IMG/VR virus record: IMGVR_UViG_3300046476_000039
Span: 1-28,245 of that record
Direction: 5' to 3' (one strand)
Length of the DNA: 28,245 bases
Source of the DNA: a virus
Shown here: one piece after another, positions 22,214 through 28,245 of the stretch
Layout: the number at the start of each line of letters is the position of its first letter
Numbering within the stretch: position 1 is the first letter of the stretch
The notes under the pieces: model-generated
The model's database searches: none
What the model saw: the letters and a program-made list of their open reading frames with translations, nothing else
What the model was told of the DNA's origin: nothing
Program-made: the position numbers and the translations under genes

Positions 22214-22387
22214 ATGAAAGAGATCGCAGCGAGCGCTGTAAAGGCGGTTCCCCCGATCGGGGCGAACTGGTGGTTGTGGCTACAGAGCCATGACATCAAT
22301 TGGTACGTCGCCGCTGCGACGATCGTCTATATCGGCTTGCAGGGTTTTTACCTGATCCGCAACAACGGGCGTAGGGGTGGCGAATGA
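22214..22387 (+). CDS. Holin, small one-transmembrane type (57 aa)
   Basis: Role: timed permeabilisation of the inner membrane so that the lysozyme can reach the cell wall. I chose the ATG at 22214 after CGGGGAA rather than that at 22196, which has no such site. There is one clear membrane helix (INWYVAAATIVYIGLQGFYLI, about 29-48), preceded by WWLWLQSHD and followed by a basic end (RNNGRRGGE), giving a cytoplasmic positive tail. It overlaps the lysozyme by 4 bp. The pattern 'DINWYVAAAT...Y' is typical of small holins in Burkholderiales phages as I recall them. Confidence 0.7.
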   Translation: MKEIAASAVKAVPPIGANWWLWLQSHDINWYVAAATIVYIGLQGFYLIRNNGRRGGE

Positions 22388-22836
22388 ATCCTGACAACGA
22401 AGCGCAGCTTGTCGTTGAGTTGCGGCGCGATGAGGGCGTGCGGTACGCGCCGTATCGCGATACGAAGGACATTCCGACTGCCGGTGTCGGCCACAACTTG
22501 CAGGCGTCTCCGCTGCCTGCTGGATGGTCGTATCCACTCACTGACGATCAGGTGAATCAGCTTCTGATGAGCGACCTCGCAAACGTCTTCGCGGACCTCA
22601 ACCGCGATCTTCCGTGGTGGACCGATCTGAACGACGTTCGTCAGCGCGTCGTCGCAAACATGATGTTCAATCTCGGATCGAACAAGTTGCTCGGCTTCAA
22701 GAACACGTTGGCTGCGATGCGTCAGGGTCGGTATGACGACGCGGCGGCCGGGATGCTGAATTCTGCATGGGCGTCACAGGTCGGCGCGCGTGCACAACGA
22801 CTTGCGCAAATGATGCGCTCGGGGGAATCTCTATGA
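22384..22836 (+). CDS. Endolysin, T4-type lysozyme (GH24, 150 aa)
   Basis: Role: cuts the glycan of peptidoglycan. RRDEGVRYAPYRDTKDIPTA, ending in VGH, carries the E-8aa-D-5aa-T catalytic arrangement: Glu17, Asp26, Thr32, the same spacing as Glu11, Asp20, Thr26 in T4 lysozyme. Further conserved parts are VNQLLMSDLA, RQRVVANMMFNLGSNKLLGF and KNTLAAM. No signal peptide or signal anchor is seen, so export must depend on a holin. ATGA overlap with both neighbours places it in the lysis operon. Confidence 0.9.
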   Translation: MNPDNEAQLVVELRRDEGVRYAPYRDTKDIPTAGVGHNLQASPLPAGWSYPLTDDQVNQLLMSDLANVFADLNRDLPWWTDLNDVRQRVVANMMFNLGSNKLLGFKNTLAAMRQGRYDDAAAGMLNSAWASQVGARAQRLAQMMRSGESL

Positions 22837-23396
22837 GCGGATGGACAGATGCACTCGGCGTCGTCGCGAAGCTGGCGCCTACTATCGCTTCAGTGATCGG
22901 CGGCCCGCTGGCCGGCGGCGCAGTGACCGCGCTTGAATCGGTCTTCGGCATTACGGTTCCGCCGAATACTTCGATAGATGATCGACAAAACGCAGTCGCC
23001 GCAGCAATCAGCGGCGCGACGCCTGAGCAGTTGTCCGCAATGCGCAAAGCCGATCAGGACTACGCTGCGCGCATGGCTGAAGCCGGGTTCAAAAACGTCG
23101 AGACGCTCGCAAGCCTGTCTGTTCAGGACCGGGAAAGTGCGCGTCAGATGCAGATCAGCACGAAGAGCTTCACCGCGCCGTTCCTCGCGCTGTTCGTGAC
23201 ACTCGGTTTCTTCGGCGTTCTCGCGCTGATGATGTTCTATCCGCTGCCGACCGCCACGCATGACGCGCTGATGCTGATGCTCGGCTCGCTCGGCACGGCC
23301 TGGACTGGCGTGATTGCCTACTACTTTGGCAGCTCGGCCGGCAGCGACCGCAAGACCGAACTGCTCGCGCAATCGACGCCGGGGACGCCGCAATGA
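22833..23396 (+). CDS. 3TM-type holin-like membrane protein (187 aa)
   Basis: I chose the ATG at 22833, which overlaps the lysozyme stop with GGGGGAA upstream, over the open extension to 22767. The N-terminal half is soluble with a hydrophobic helix (LAPTIASVIGGPLAGGAV); residues about 114-138 (APFLALFVTLGFFGVLALMM) and 146-166 (LMLMLGSLGTAWTGVIAYYF) are membrane helices, followed by GSSAGSDRKTELL. The 'G..aw..vi.YYFGSS.GS..K..l' end fits the gene-transfer-agent-type 3TM holin family. Role here is possibly a second holin or a partner of it. Confidence 0.7.
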   Translation: MSGWTDALGVVAKLAPTIASVIGGPLAGGAVTALESVFGITVPPNTSIDDRQNAVAAAISGATPEQLSAMRKADQDYAARMAEAGFKNVETLASLSVQDRESARQMQISTKSFTAPFLALFVTLGFFGVLALMMFYPLPTATHDALMLMLGSLGTAWTGVIAYYFGSSAGSDRKTELLAQSTPGTPQ

Positions 23397-23635
23397 ATCT
23401 CGTCAAAAACTACCTGCTGAACATCCTGAAGTGGCTCGATATCGGCGTGAACGTCATCTTCCTGTTCGGCGCGAGCAACGAGACGATCAGCGAGCGTTCG
23501 GCCAAGGCGCGCAATGCCGGCCGCAAGTGGGGCTGCGTGCTGTGCGGCCTGCTTGACAAGGTGAATCCTGGCCATTGCGACAACGCACTGACTTCAACCA
23601 TTGGCGGCGACGCCATCATTCCGGATGGGAAGTGA
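23393..23635 (+). CDS. Small Cys-containing lysis-region protein (80 aa)
   Basis: The ATG overlaps the preceding stop (ATGA). It starts MNLVKNYLLNILKWLDIGVN, hydrophobic and possibly membrane-associated, followed by GASNETISERSAKARNAGRKW and a GCVLCGLLDKVNPGHCDNAL segment with cysteines at C48, C51 and C62. Similar proteins (amphipathic start, D/NETISSR, 'WaC..C..L......HC') are common at this position in phage lysis regions, with no settled function. No lipobox is present, so it is not an obvious outer-membrane spanin. Confidence 0.65.
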   Translation: MNLVKNYLLNILKWLDIGVNVIFLFGASNETISERSAKARNAGRKWGCVLCGLLDKVNPGHCDNALTSTIGGDAIIPDGK

Positions 23636-23636
23636 T

Positions 23637-24692
23637 ATGAAACGACTTTTCGCCGCCGCGCTGCTCGCGCTCTCGTCGACGGTCTTCGCTGCGACGCTGA
23701 ACCCCGTCCAACTGCTGAACCCGGCAGGGTCGACGGCAGGGCAGGCGATCGTCTCGACCGGCGCAAGCACGGCGCCAGCCTGGGGCACCGTGACGGCCGG
23801 CTCCCTATTGCCACAGGCCGCTAATACAGTCGTGGCGAATGCAACTGGCTCGTCTGCGTCGCCTACCGCAGTCTCTGTGCCTAATTGCGTGGGCACGTCG
23901 TCTGCCGTGACCTATACCGCTGGCTCGGGATTCGGTTGCAATGCCAGCATTAATGCTTTGACGCTCGGCGGCGCATCCTTTGCGGCACCCGGCCCTATCG
24001 GCTCAGTGTCGACCAGTACCGGTGCCTTCTCATCGATCAGCGCTCCATCTGCGACCATTGGCGGCGGCACGATTGACAACACTGCGATCGGCGCAACGGC
24101 AGCTAGTACGGGAAAATTCACAACGCTATCGGCAAGTAGCACGGTCAGCGGGACAGGGTTCTCGACCTATCTGGCGAGCCCTCCGGCGATTGGCGGCACC
24201 GCGGCAGCATCCGGCAAGTTCACTACGCTTCAGGCGACTAGCACGATCACGCCATCGAGCACGGCGGGAATCGTCGGCACTGGCACGAATGACAACGCGA
24301 ACGCCGGGAGCGAGGGGGAATATCCCACGCCGGGAACGACCACGGCAACCTCGATTTCATCGGGCATATCCGCAAATGCCACGAGTATCACGCTCACAGC
24401 GGGGGATTGGGATGTTCAGGGAACTGTAACATTTGTGCCCGGTGGAAGTACCGTTCTGGGCAACGCTGCTGCTGGCATAAGTACAACTTCAGCAACTCTC
24501 CCTGCCGGGAACACCGGGGGATTTGTTCAGATTTCAGCAACTGCCGCGACAGGCGTTGGCCAAATACTGGCAACTCCGACTGTGCGGGTAAGCATTGCTT
24601 CTTCTACCCCGGTCTTTCTGATAGCAAATGGAAACTTCCCCAGCGGCACTTGCACAGTGAATGGCTTCATTCGCGCGCGGCGTGTTCGTTAA
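23637..24692 (+). CDS. Signal-peptide-bearing tail-fibre-like protein (351 aa)
   Basis: I chose the ATG at 23637 after GGGAAG. Residues 1-18 (MKRLFAAALLALSSTVFA) form a classical signal peptide with likely cleavage after VFA. The mature part is Ser/Thr/Gly/Ala-rich with fibre-type repeats around 'IGATAASTGKFTTLSASSTV' and 'IGGTAAASGKFTTLQATSTI', then from about residue 235 a beta-rich globular end (ISLTAGDWDVQ-like, ATPTVRVSI, FPSGTCTVNGFIRARRVR) resembling fibre tip domains. A normal virion fibre should not need export. It may be a secreted or surface protein made by the cell. Last gene of the rightward late region. Confidence 0.75.
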   Translation: MKRLFAAALLALSSTVFAATLNPVQLLNPAGSTAGQAIVSTGASTAPAWGTVTAGSLLPQAANTVVANATGSSASPTAVSVPNCVGTSSAVTYTAGSGFGCNASINALTLGGASFAAPGPIGSVSTSTGAFSSISAPSATIGGGTIDNTAIGATAASTGKFTTLSASSTVSGTGFSTYLASPPAIGGTAAASGKFTTLQATSTITPSSTAGIVGTGTNDNANAGSEGEYPTPGTTTATSISSGISANATSITLTAGDWDVQGTVTFVPGGSTVLGNAAAGISTTSATLPAGNTGGFVQISATAATGVGQILATPTVRVSIASSTPVFLIANGNFPSGTCTVNGFIRARRVR

Positions 24693-24828
24693 GGTGCTCT
24701 CTATCCGCCACGGGAAGTTCAGTAACGAGCCTGCCTCTGCTTCGGTGCAGATCGGCAAGCCCCTCGTCTTCCGTGGTGATCGAATCGCCGGTTTCGAATT
24801 CTATACGCCAGCGCTTGTTGGCATCCAT
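24667..24828 (-). CDS. Small phage protein (53 aa)
   Basis: I place the start at 24828, right after an AGGTGGA site, rather than using the longer open frame (to 25131), whose upstream part is antisense to the next gene. The product is MDANKRWRIEFETGDSITTE, continuing with DEGLADLHRSRGRL and ending REHLNEHAARE. It is acidic, with one strand and two helices predicted. Its 3' end overlaps the plus-strand fibre-like gene by 26 bp. No function known. Confidence 0.5.
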   Translation of the reverse strand: MDANKRWRIEFETGDSITTEDEGLADLHRSRGRLVTELPVADREHLNEHAARE

Positions 24829-24855
24829 ATTCCACCTGTGTGTTCGATGTTTGAA

Positions 24856-24891
24856 CGCGCGCATTTTACCCGAAACTGAAATATGCGCGCG
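24856..24891. repeat. Inverted repeat between two small minus-strand genes
   Basis: CGCGCGCAT (24856-24864) pairs with ATGCGCGCG (24883-24891), 9 bp around 18 bases, in the 76-bp gap. There is no T-run on either side. It could be a weak terminator for the gene at 25102-24905 or a protein-binding site. Confidence 0.4.
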
Positions 24892-24904
24892 TCTTCGACC
24901 AGAT

Positions 24905-25102
24905 CTACCAGAACCATTCCTCTTTGTCCCTGTCGAGCTTCCCATCGTCCCACGCCTCGTAGTATTTCGTACCCTTGGGATGCGGATTGCATGCATAAGA
25001 CTCGGCGGCGTATCCAGCCTCGTAGGCATCCCGCAACGGGCCGGGATCTGGAATTGGTGGGAAGGTAAGGAAATTCTTAAAAGACCGGATAAGGTTGAGC
25101 AT
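24905..25102 (-). CDS. CrpP/ribosome-modulation-factor-like small protein (65 aa)
   Basis: The start at 25102 has no obvious ribosome binding site. The core DAYEAGYAAESYACNPHPKG, followed by KYYEAWDDGKLD, has the G-Y-x-A...C/N-P....Y...W..G pattern of the RMF/CrpP family. RMF binds ribosomes; CrpP-like members have been reported to modify fluoroquinolones. This one is short and the pattern loose, so neither activity can be claimed. N-terminal MLNLIRSFKNFLTF is amphipathic. It lies between the att-like region and the small gene at 24828, on the lysogeny strand. Confidence 0.5.
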   Translation of the reverse strand: MLNLIRSFKNFLTFPPIPDPGPLRDAYEAGYAAESYACNPHPKGTKYYEAWDDGKLDRDKEEWFW

Positions 25103-25114
25103 ATATTCGTCTGC

Positions 25115-25151
25115 TTATTGAACATCGGCACGATACTCCGATTTATTGAAC
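25115..25151 (+). repeat. 9-bp direct repeat TTATTGAAC (two copies, 28-bp period)
   Basis: TTATTGAAC occurs at 25115-25123 and 25143-25151, just upstream (minus strand) of the small gene starting at 25102. Between them ATCGG and CCGAT form a 5-bp dyad. It may be part of the att region or an operator for the small gene. Confidence 0.5.
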
Positions 25152-25161
25152 GTGTCTCGCC

Positions 25162-25366
25162 TTCTAATATTTCCTAAGCACTTCTCGCAAAGCCGCGCCA
25201 TAGCTTGCCTGTTCTTTGTGCAAAATATTAGAAACGACCCCATTGAATGCATTGCCTGGCGTGGCTTTCACGGCTATTCCGAATTCTGATCTGCCATCAG
25301 GATTTTCAGCCTGTAAACCAAGCCAGGTAATGGCTTTCTAATATTTTTCAGGAAGTTTCTAATATT
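25162..25366. other. Candidate attP region with four 11-bp arm-type repeats
   Basis: The sequence TTTCTAATATT occurs directly at 25335-25345 and 25356-25366 (21 bp apart, two helical turns), as cTTCTAATATTT at 25162-25172, and inverted as AAATATTAGAAA at 25223-25234. The last copy ends 7 bp before the integrase stop. Repeated short sites of this kind beside int are typical integrase arm sites. The core would lie between the copies, most likely within 25235-25334; I cannot define its exact bases because no second att site is in the window. Confidence 0.6.
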
Positions 25367-25372
25367 CCGCGA

Positions 25373-26431
25373 TCAAGCGGACCTCGGAATCTTCAGCCGC
25401 ACGTCGCTGACTGGCACCGTCCGATCCTTGAAATATGTCTCGGTCGTCGACTTGTCGGCATGCGCTGCAGCGACCATCAGCGCCTCGATTTCGTATCCAG
25501 CCTTCTTAGCATCGGTCAGCGACTTGGCTCGGATATCCTTGATCGTATAGCTGTACTGCTGAAGGCTCGCCCGGTTACAAGCGGCACGCCAGATCTTCAA
25601 TGCGTTGGTGTCCGCCCAAGGTGTGCCGGCCCTCGTGTGGATAACGAATGGCCCCTTGACCTTGCCGAGGCTTCGCGCCGTTTGCAGCACTGCGTCAATC
25701 TCCGGAGTGAGCGGCCAGTCAACACCGATCCCGCTAGAATCTCGCGTCTTCGATGGCATAAAGTGAATGACGCCATTCTGCCGGTCCACCCAACTGCTCA
25801 GATCATCTTCGCGCTTCCACCGCAAGGCGCGAATCTCGGTTGACCGCTGCACGGTCAGGTAGCATAAATCGACGAGGCAGAGAATCATTGGGTCGCCGGC
25901 CAGCTCAGCGCGGATCTTTGCAAAGTGATCATCGGTGATATAGACGCTGCGCGGTTTAGGCTGCTTGAGGCGAATCCCGTTGCAAGGATTCTCACCGATG
26001 AAATACCGGTTCTCCCTGCACCATTGAAAGAAGCCCACCAGGAAGGCGCGCATTATGCGCTGCATGTGAAGCTTCTCAGCCCAGTTCGAACGCAGGAATT
26101 CCACCACGAACGCATTGTCGACCTGATCGATATTCACGTCAGCAAAGCCGATCTTCACATAATTGCCATACGTCGGCCAGCCTGTCTCGCGGTGGTCTGC
26201 TTTCTTCGCGCGCACGTATTCGTCGACCAGCGGCGGCACATTGCCGAGGCCGGTCAGGGTTTCCCGCTTGCGCTTTTCGGCTGCGAGGCGTTCAAGCATC
26301 TTGAGCTCGCCATCCTCGACACGGCAGAGCCTGATCCAGCTTCCGCCCTTCGGATACCAGTAGTAGCTACCGCTCTTTTGATAGACCCGGTTCGGGAGCC
26401 CGTCCGGTATGGTGCGACGCCGCGCATTCAT
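25373..26431 (-). CDS. int: Tyrosine-recombinase integrase (352 aa)
   Basis: Role: site-specific integration and excision. The catalytic C-terminal half has QRSTEIRAL with Arg196, SKTRDSSG with Lys228, YTIKDIRAKSLTDA with Lys298 and Arg301 (Lys replacing the usual His of the HxxR box), AAAHADKSTTETY with His324 and nucleophile Tyr333. The N-terminal 65 residues are basic and aromatic (RVYQKSGSYYWYPKGG), probably the arm-binding domain, followed by a helical core-binding domain (70-155). Its ATG overlaps the upstream DUF4224-like gene (ATGA). The 3' end faces the repeat region. Confidence 0.9.
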   Translation of the reverse strand: MNARRRTIPDGLPNRVYQKSGSYYWYPKGGSWIRLCRVEDGELKMLERLAAEKRKRETLTGLGNVPPLVDEYVRAKKADHRETGWPTYGNYVKIGFADVNIDQVDNAFVVEFLRSNWAEKLHMQRIMRAFLVGFFQWCRENRYFIGENPCNGIRLKQPKPRSVYITDDHFAKIRAELAGDPMILCLVDLCYLTVQRSTEIRALRWKREDDLSSWVDRQNGVIHFMPSKTRDSSGIGVDWPLTPEIDAVLQTARSLGKVKGPFVIHTRAGTPWADTNALKIWRAACNRASLQQYSYTIKDIRAKSLTDAKKAGYEIEALMVAAAHADKSTTETYFKDRTVPVSDVRLKIPRSA

Positions 26432-26673
26432 TTGATTGCCCGCAATGTAACCGGCCGCAGGGCCGGACGTTCTTCTTTTATTGGTTCGGATCGAATGCCG
26501 GCGCGCTTGGCCTGTAGGGCTTCGAAGGTTGCCCAGGTGACCACCGGGCTTCCGTCACCGCAGCGCACGACGTTGATGCCGAACTGCTCTTTGAACCATT
26601 CTACCTGCTTGCCGTATCGCTTCTTGCCGGTCACGCGCTCAAGTTCGGCAAGTGTCATCAGTCGGTCGCTCAT
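26428..26673 (-). CDS. DUF4224-like protein, candidate excisionase (81 aa)
   Basis: I chose the ATG at 26673 over the GTG at 26676. It begins MSDRLMTLAELERVTGKKRY, followed by GKQVEWFKEQFGINVVRCGD and GSPVVTWATFEAL. The 'Lt..EL..lTG.kr...Q..Wl...gi......dG.pvV' order fits DUF4224, small proteins regularly encoded next to phage integrases and thought to be excisionase-like or DNA-binding. It overlaps int by 4 bp and the upstream gene by a single base in GTGATGA, so int and its partner are co-expressed. The C-terminal tail is basic (RPALRPVTLRAIK). Confidence 0.75.
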   Translation of the reverse strand: MSDRLMTLAELERVTGKKRYGKQVEWFKEQFGINVVRCGDGSPVVTWATFEALQAKRAGIRSEPIKEERPALRPVTLRAIK

Positions 26674-26960
26674 CACACCCCCTTCGCCTGTTTAGCCAGC
26701 GCGGCGTCGATAGCCGTATCGGCGTCACATTCAGTCAGTACAACCTGATCGTCTTCGCCCATTCCGGTGATCTGGACGATTATCAGAGAGCCACCGTTGC
26801 ATTCTCGAAGGTGGCGATACCGCGCGGCGTCGTGCGCATCATCCTCCAGCGCAGCGCGGCGGGATGCTTGCGCGACCTCTTGCGCAAATTTGGTCACCTC
26901 AACGCTGTTTGGCAAAATTGGATACCGGTCCGCAATTTCGTGGATTTCATCGTCACTCAT
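26673..26960 (-). CDS. Phage hypothetical protein (95 aa)
   Basis: I chose the ATG at 26960 (MSDDEIHEIADRYPILPNSV), with GGAGAG upstream and overlap with the preceding gene, over a longer open frame to 27089 that would be antisense-like in composition. The product has helices EVTKFAQEVAQASRRAALED and an AARYRHLRECNGGSLIIVQI segment, followed by an acidic D-T-A-I-D-A-A-L end. AARYRxLR is a pattern often seen in small phage accessory proteins. Function unknown. Confidence 0.65.
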   Translation of the reverse strand: MSDDEIHEIADRYPILPNSVEVTKFAQEVAQASRRAALEDDAHDAARYRHLRECNGGSLIIVQITGMGEDDQVVLTECDADTAIDAALAKQAKGV

Positions 26961-27663
26961 GTTTCTCTCCGCTTGCGGGCTGCGCGGCGGTCGGAAATGC
27001 GGGGTGCCGCGTCCAGTGCGTGTGATAGCCGGGCCAGTCGCTGTCGCTCGGCGATCCGATCCATGCCGGCTCACCAAGCCATTCCCCATCTTCCCAAGTC
27101 CACCAGACCACGTTGCCGTAATCTTCGTGATACTCGTCCAACGTCAGCGCCCGCGTCTGCTCCACTGGTTGCGCTACTGGTTGCGGGAATGCGGCGCGGG
27201 CTTTTGCATCGGGCCATTCGGCAGGTTCGGCGGGCACCGCTGCAAGCATCTTGAGGTAGTTGCTCTTGATGGTTTCGATGGCGCGCTGAACGTGGAAGGG
27301 CGACGCGGGTTCCAACTTCCCGGCACGTACGGCATTCACCATCGCGTCGGTAGCTTTGGCCGGCACAAGGCACCAGCCGTCAGGGATAGCCTTCGCCGCC
27401 CGCTCATCGTCCAGCACCACGGCAGACGGGGCGGCAGCCGCTACCGCATCCTTCACGGCATCCCACGCGACCAGTGGGCCGTTATCCTGAGACGAGAAAT
27501 CAAACCCCTCAGCCGTCTTTCGGAATCCATAGCGCCAGCTATCCGGGATCATTGGCAAGACTGCGCCCTTGCCGATCTCAAGCGGATTCATCCCGATAAA
27601 ATTTACCGGCGTACCTTTGGTAGATTGCGCAGTCTGTGCTGGCTGCTGTTCACGATCAGTCAT
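26953..27663 (-). CDS. Phage accessory protein with DUF551-like end (236 aa)
   Basis: The start at 27663 overlaps the HNH gene end by 8 bp. Recognisable pieces: DGWCLVPAKATDAMVNAVRA at about residues 95-114, a recurrent element of proteobacterial phage accessory proteins ('P.GW.LVP...T..M..A'), a linker rich in Ala/Pro, and a C-terminal tryptophan-rich part (VVWWTWEDGEWLGEPAWIGS, then YHTHWTRHP) resembling DUF551. The rest is not recognised. No catalytic motif. It is part of the leftward int operon. Function unknown; mosaic of modules probable. Confidence 0.65.
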   Translation of the reverse strand: MTDREQQPAQTAQSTKGTPVNFIGMNPLEIGKGAVLPMIPDSWRYGFRKTAEGFDFSSQDNGPLVAWDAVKDAVAAAAPSAVVLDDERAAKAIPDGWCLVPAKATDAMVNAVRAGKLEPASPFHVQRAIETIKSNYLKMLAAVPAEPAEWPDAKARAAFPQPVAQPVEQTRALTLDEYHEDYGNVVWWTWEDGEWLGEPAWIGSPSDSDWPGYHTHWTRHPAFPTAAQPASGEKHE

Positions 27664-28162
27664 GATTCGCTCCGTTCATTTGCTGCTCAGCAGCGACATG
27701 GCGCCAACGCTTAAGCAGTTTTATTTCCGATACCGCCGAATGGGAAATTCCATATTCGGTGGCTATGTCTCTGCACTTTCTCGGATCCGTCCTGATTTCC
27801 AGGATCTGTCGCTCACTTAGCTTCGCCTGAGGAAATTGGCTGCCTTTCTGCTGGCGCCCCTTTTGAACTTTGTCTGCTGTGTTGTCCGCGTTCGTTCCAA
27901 GGAATAAATGATCTGGATTCACGCACCGTCGATTGTCACAACGATGAAGCACATGCAATCCGTCTGTGATCTGCCCGACGTACATTTGATAGCTGACCCT
28001 GTGCGCTCTGGTTGTTCGGTTATTAACGCTGAAGCCGCCGTATCCCTTTTCATTTTTGAATCCGGTCCAGACCCAGCATCCCGGCGTCACGTAAAACTTG
28101 CTCTCGAAGCGAGCTTTAAGTTCGTCTGTCATATCCAATCCTTCGGGCTGGGTGGCGGTCAT
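27656..28162 (-). CDS. HNH endonuclease with C-terminal helix-turn-helix (168 aa)
   Basis: Role: DNA cleavage, either a homing-type endonuclease or a phage function. The start at 28162 has AAGGAG 8 bases upstream and overlaps the preceding gene. GCWVWTGFKNEKGYGGFSVN at 28-47 and RAHRVSY lead to LHRCDNRRCVNPDHLFLGTN at 72-91, a HNH_3 motif with His73, Asn82, His85 and cysteines 75 and 80. Residues 115-152 (LSERQILEIRTDPRKCRDIA, SHSAVSEI) fit a helix-turn-helix. It is not inside another gene here, so whether it is a free-standing mobile gene is open. Confidence 0.8.
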   Translation of the reverse strand: MTATQPEGLDMTDELKARFESKFYVTPGCWVWTGFKNEKGYGGFSVNNRTTRAHRVSYQMYVGQITDGLHVLHRCDNRRCVNPDHLFLGTNADNTADKVQKGRQQKGSQFPQAKLSERQILEIRTDPRKCRDIATEYGISHSAVSEIKLLKRWRHVAAEQQMNGANHD

Positions 28163-28245
28163 GGGGTCGGCTCCTTCTCAGGCTTGATCGTCACGCGATA
28201 CCGACCCTCGTCCAGATTCACGATGATCTCGAAATCGTTCTTGGC
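28159..28245 (-). CDS. 3' end of a phage gene cut by the window edge
   Basis: Open from the right edge, with 28 visible residues (AKNDFEIIVNLDEGRYRVTI, then KPEKEPTP) and a TGA overlapping the HNH start as ATGA. This coupling and the strand-like charged sequence suggest it is a real upstream member of the leftward operon. Identity cannot be judged from this fragment. Confidence 0.5.
   Translation of the reverse strand, partial: AKNDFEIIVNLDEGRYRVTIKPEKEPTP

Noticed and set aside
24407-25177. 256-aa plus-strand frame over the end of the fibre-like gene and the small minus-strand genes
   Set aside because: Begins inside the fibre-like gene in another frame and has Cys/Ser/Arg-rich shadow composition.
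25925-27714. Plus-strand frames of 256 and 315 aa opposite int and the accessory genes
   Set aside because: The minus strand carries int, DUF4224-like and coupled genes; the plus frames are compositional shadows.
1-28245. Diversity-generating retroelement, CRISPR array, tRNA genes, insertion sequences
   Set aside because: No reverse transcriptase, no regularly spaced repeat array, no cloverleaf-like stretch and no transposase were recognised on reading both strands.

Overview
The window is a contiguous piece of a temperate, tailed bacteriophage genome with a P22-like (short-tailed podovirus) virion module. No clear bacterial housekeeping gene, tRNA or rRNA was seen. GC-rich coding, the style of the small proteins (CxxC peptides, DUF4224-like and DUF551-like proteins, a 3TM holin) and tightly overlapping ATGA/TAATG junctions suggest a Burkholderiales host (Burkholderia/Paraburkholderia-like). 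The host is an inference from protein style, not from a match.

Layout, left to right. (1) 2-1936: small, mostly unknown plus-strand genes, including a CxxC zinc-ribbon-like peptide and a candidate small-terminase or DNA-binding protein. (2) 1933-11086: tail and ejection module, with a P22 gp4-like adaptor, a stand-alone 70-aa anchor-like protein, small structural proteins, a basic 55-aa peptide, a gp10-like tail hub with an extra domain, and three consecutive ejection-type proteins, the last (1171 aa) with an N-terminal lytic transglycosylase domain. (3) 11095-15160: GNAT-like protein, P22-like portal, large terminase. (4) 15120-16420: a four-gene minus-strand cassette inserted in the late genes: Arc-type ribbon-helix-helix repressor, membrane protein, unknown protein, and an aspartyl/asparaginyl beta-hydroxylase-like Fe(II)/2-oxoglutarate oxygenase. 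It has its own leftward promoter and a P22-arc-operator-like site. (5) 16513-18930: scaffold, a structured 217-bp leader, coat protein, terminator. (6) 18954-22191: a P22-tailspike head-binding protein, a 67-aa protein and a beta-helix tailspike. (7) 22214-23635: lysis genes (one-TM holin, T4-type lysozyme, 3TM holin-like protein, Cys-containing small protein). (8) 23637-24692: a tail-fibre-like protein with a signal peptide. (9) 24667-25102: two small minus-strand genes. (10) 25103-25372: non-coding, with four copies of an 11-bp repeat next to the integrase stop, a likely attP. (11) 25373-28245: minus-strand integrase, excisionase-like DUF4224 protein, two phage accessory proteins, an HNH endonuclease and the end of another gene.

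How it works together: terminase and portal package DNA into a coat/scaffold procapsid; gp4- and gp10-like proteins close the head and build the tail; three ejection proteins form the DNA conduit; two different receptor-binding proteins recognise the surface; holin and lysozyme lyse the cell; integrase and its partner give lysogeny. The gene order departs from P22 (adaptor, hub and ejection genes come before portal and terminase). An apparently uninterrupted attP argues that this is a free, circular or circularly permuted phage genome rather than an integrated prophage edge. The most unusual parts are the Arc-controlled oxygenase cassette, the structured scaffold-coat leader, the att repeat array and the secreted fibre-like protein.
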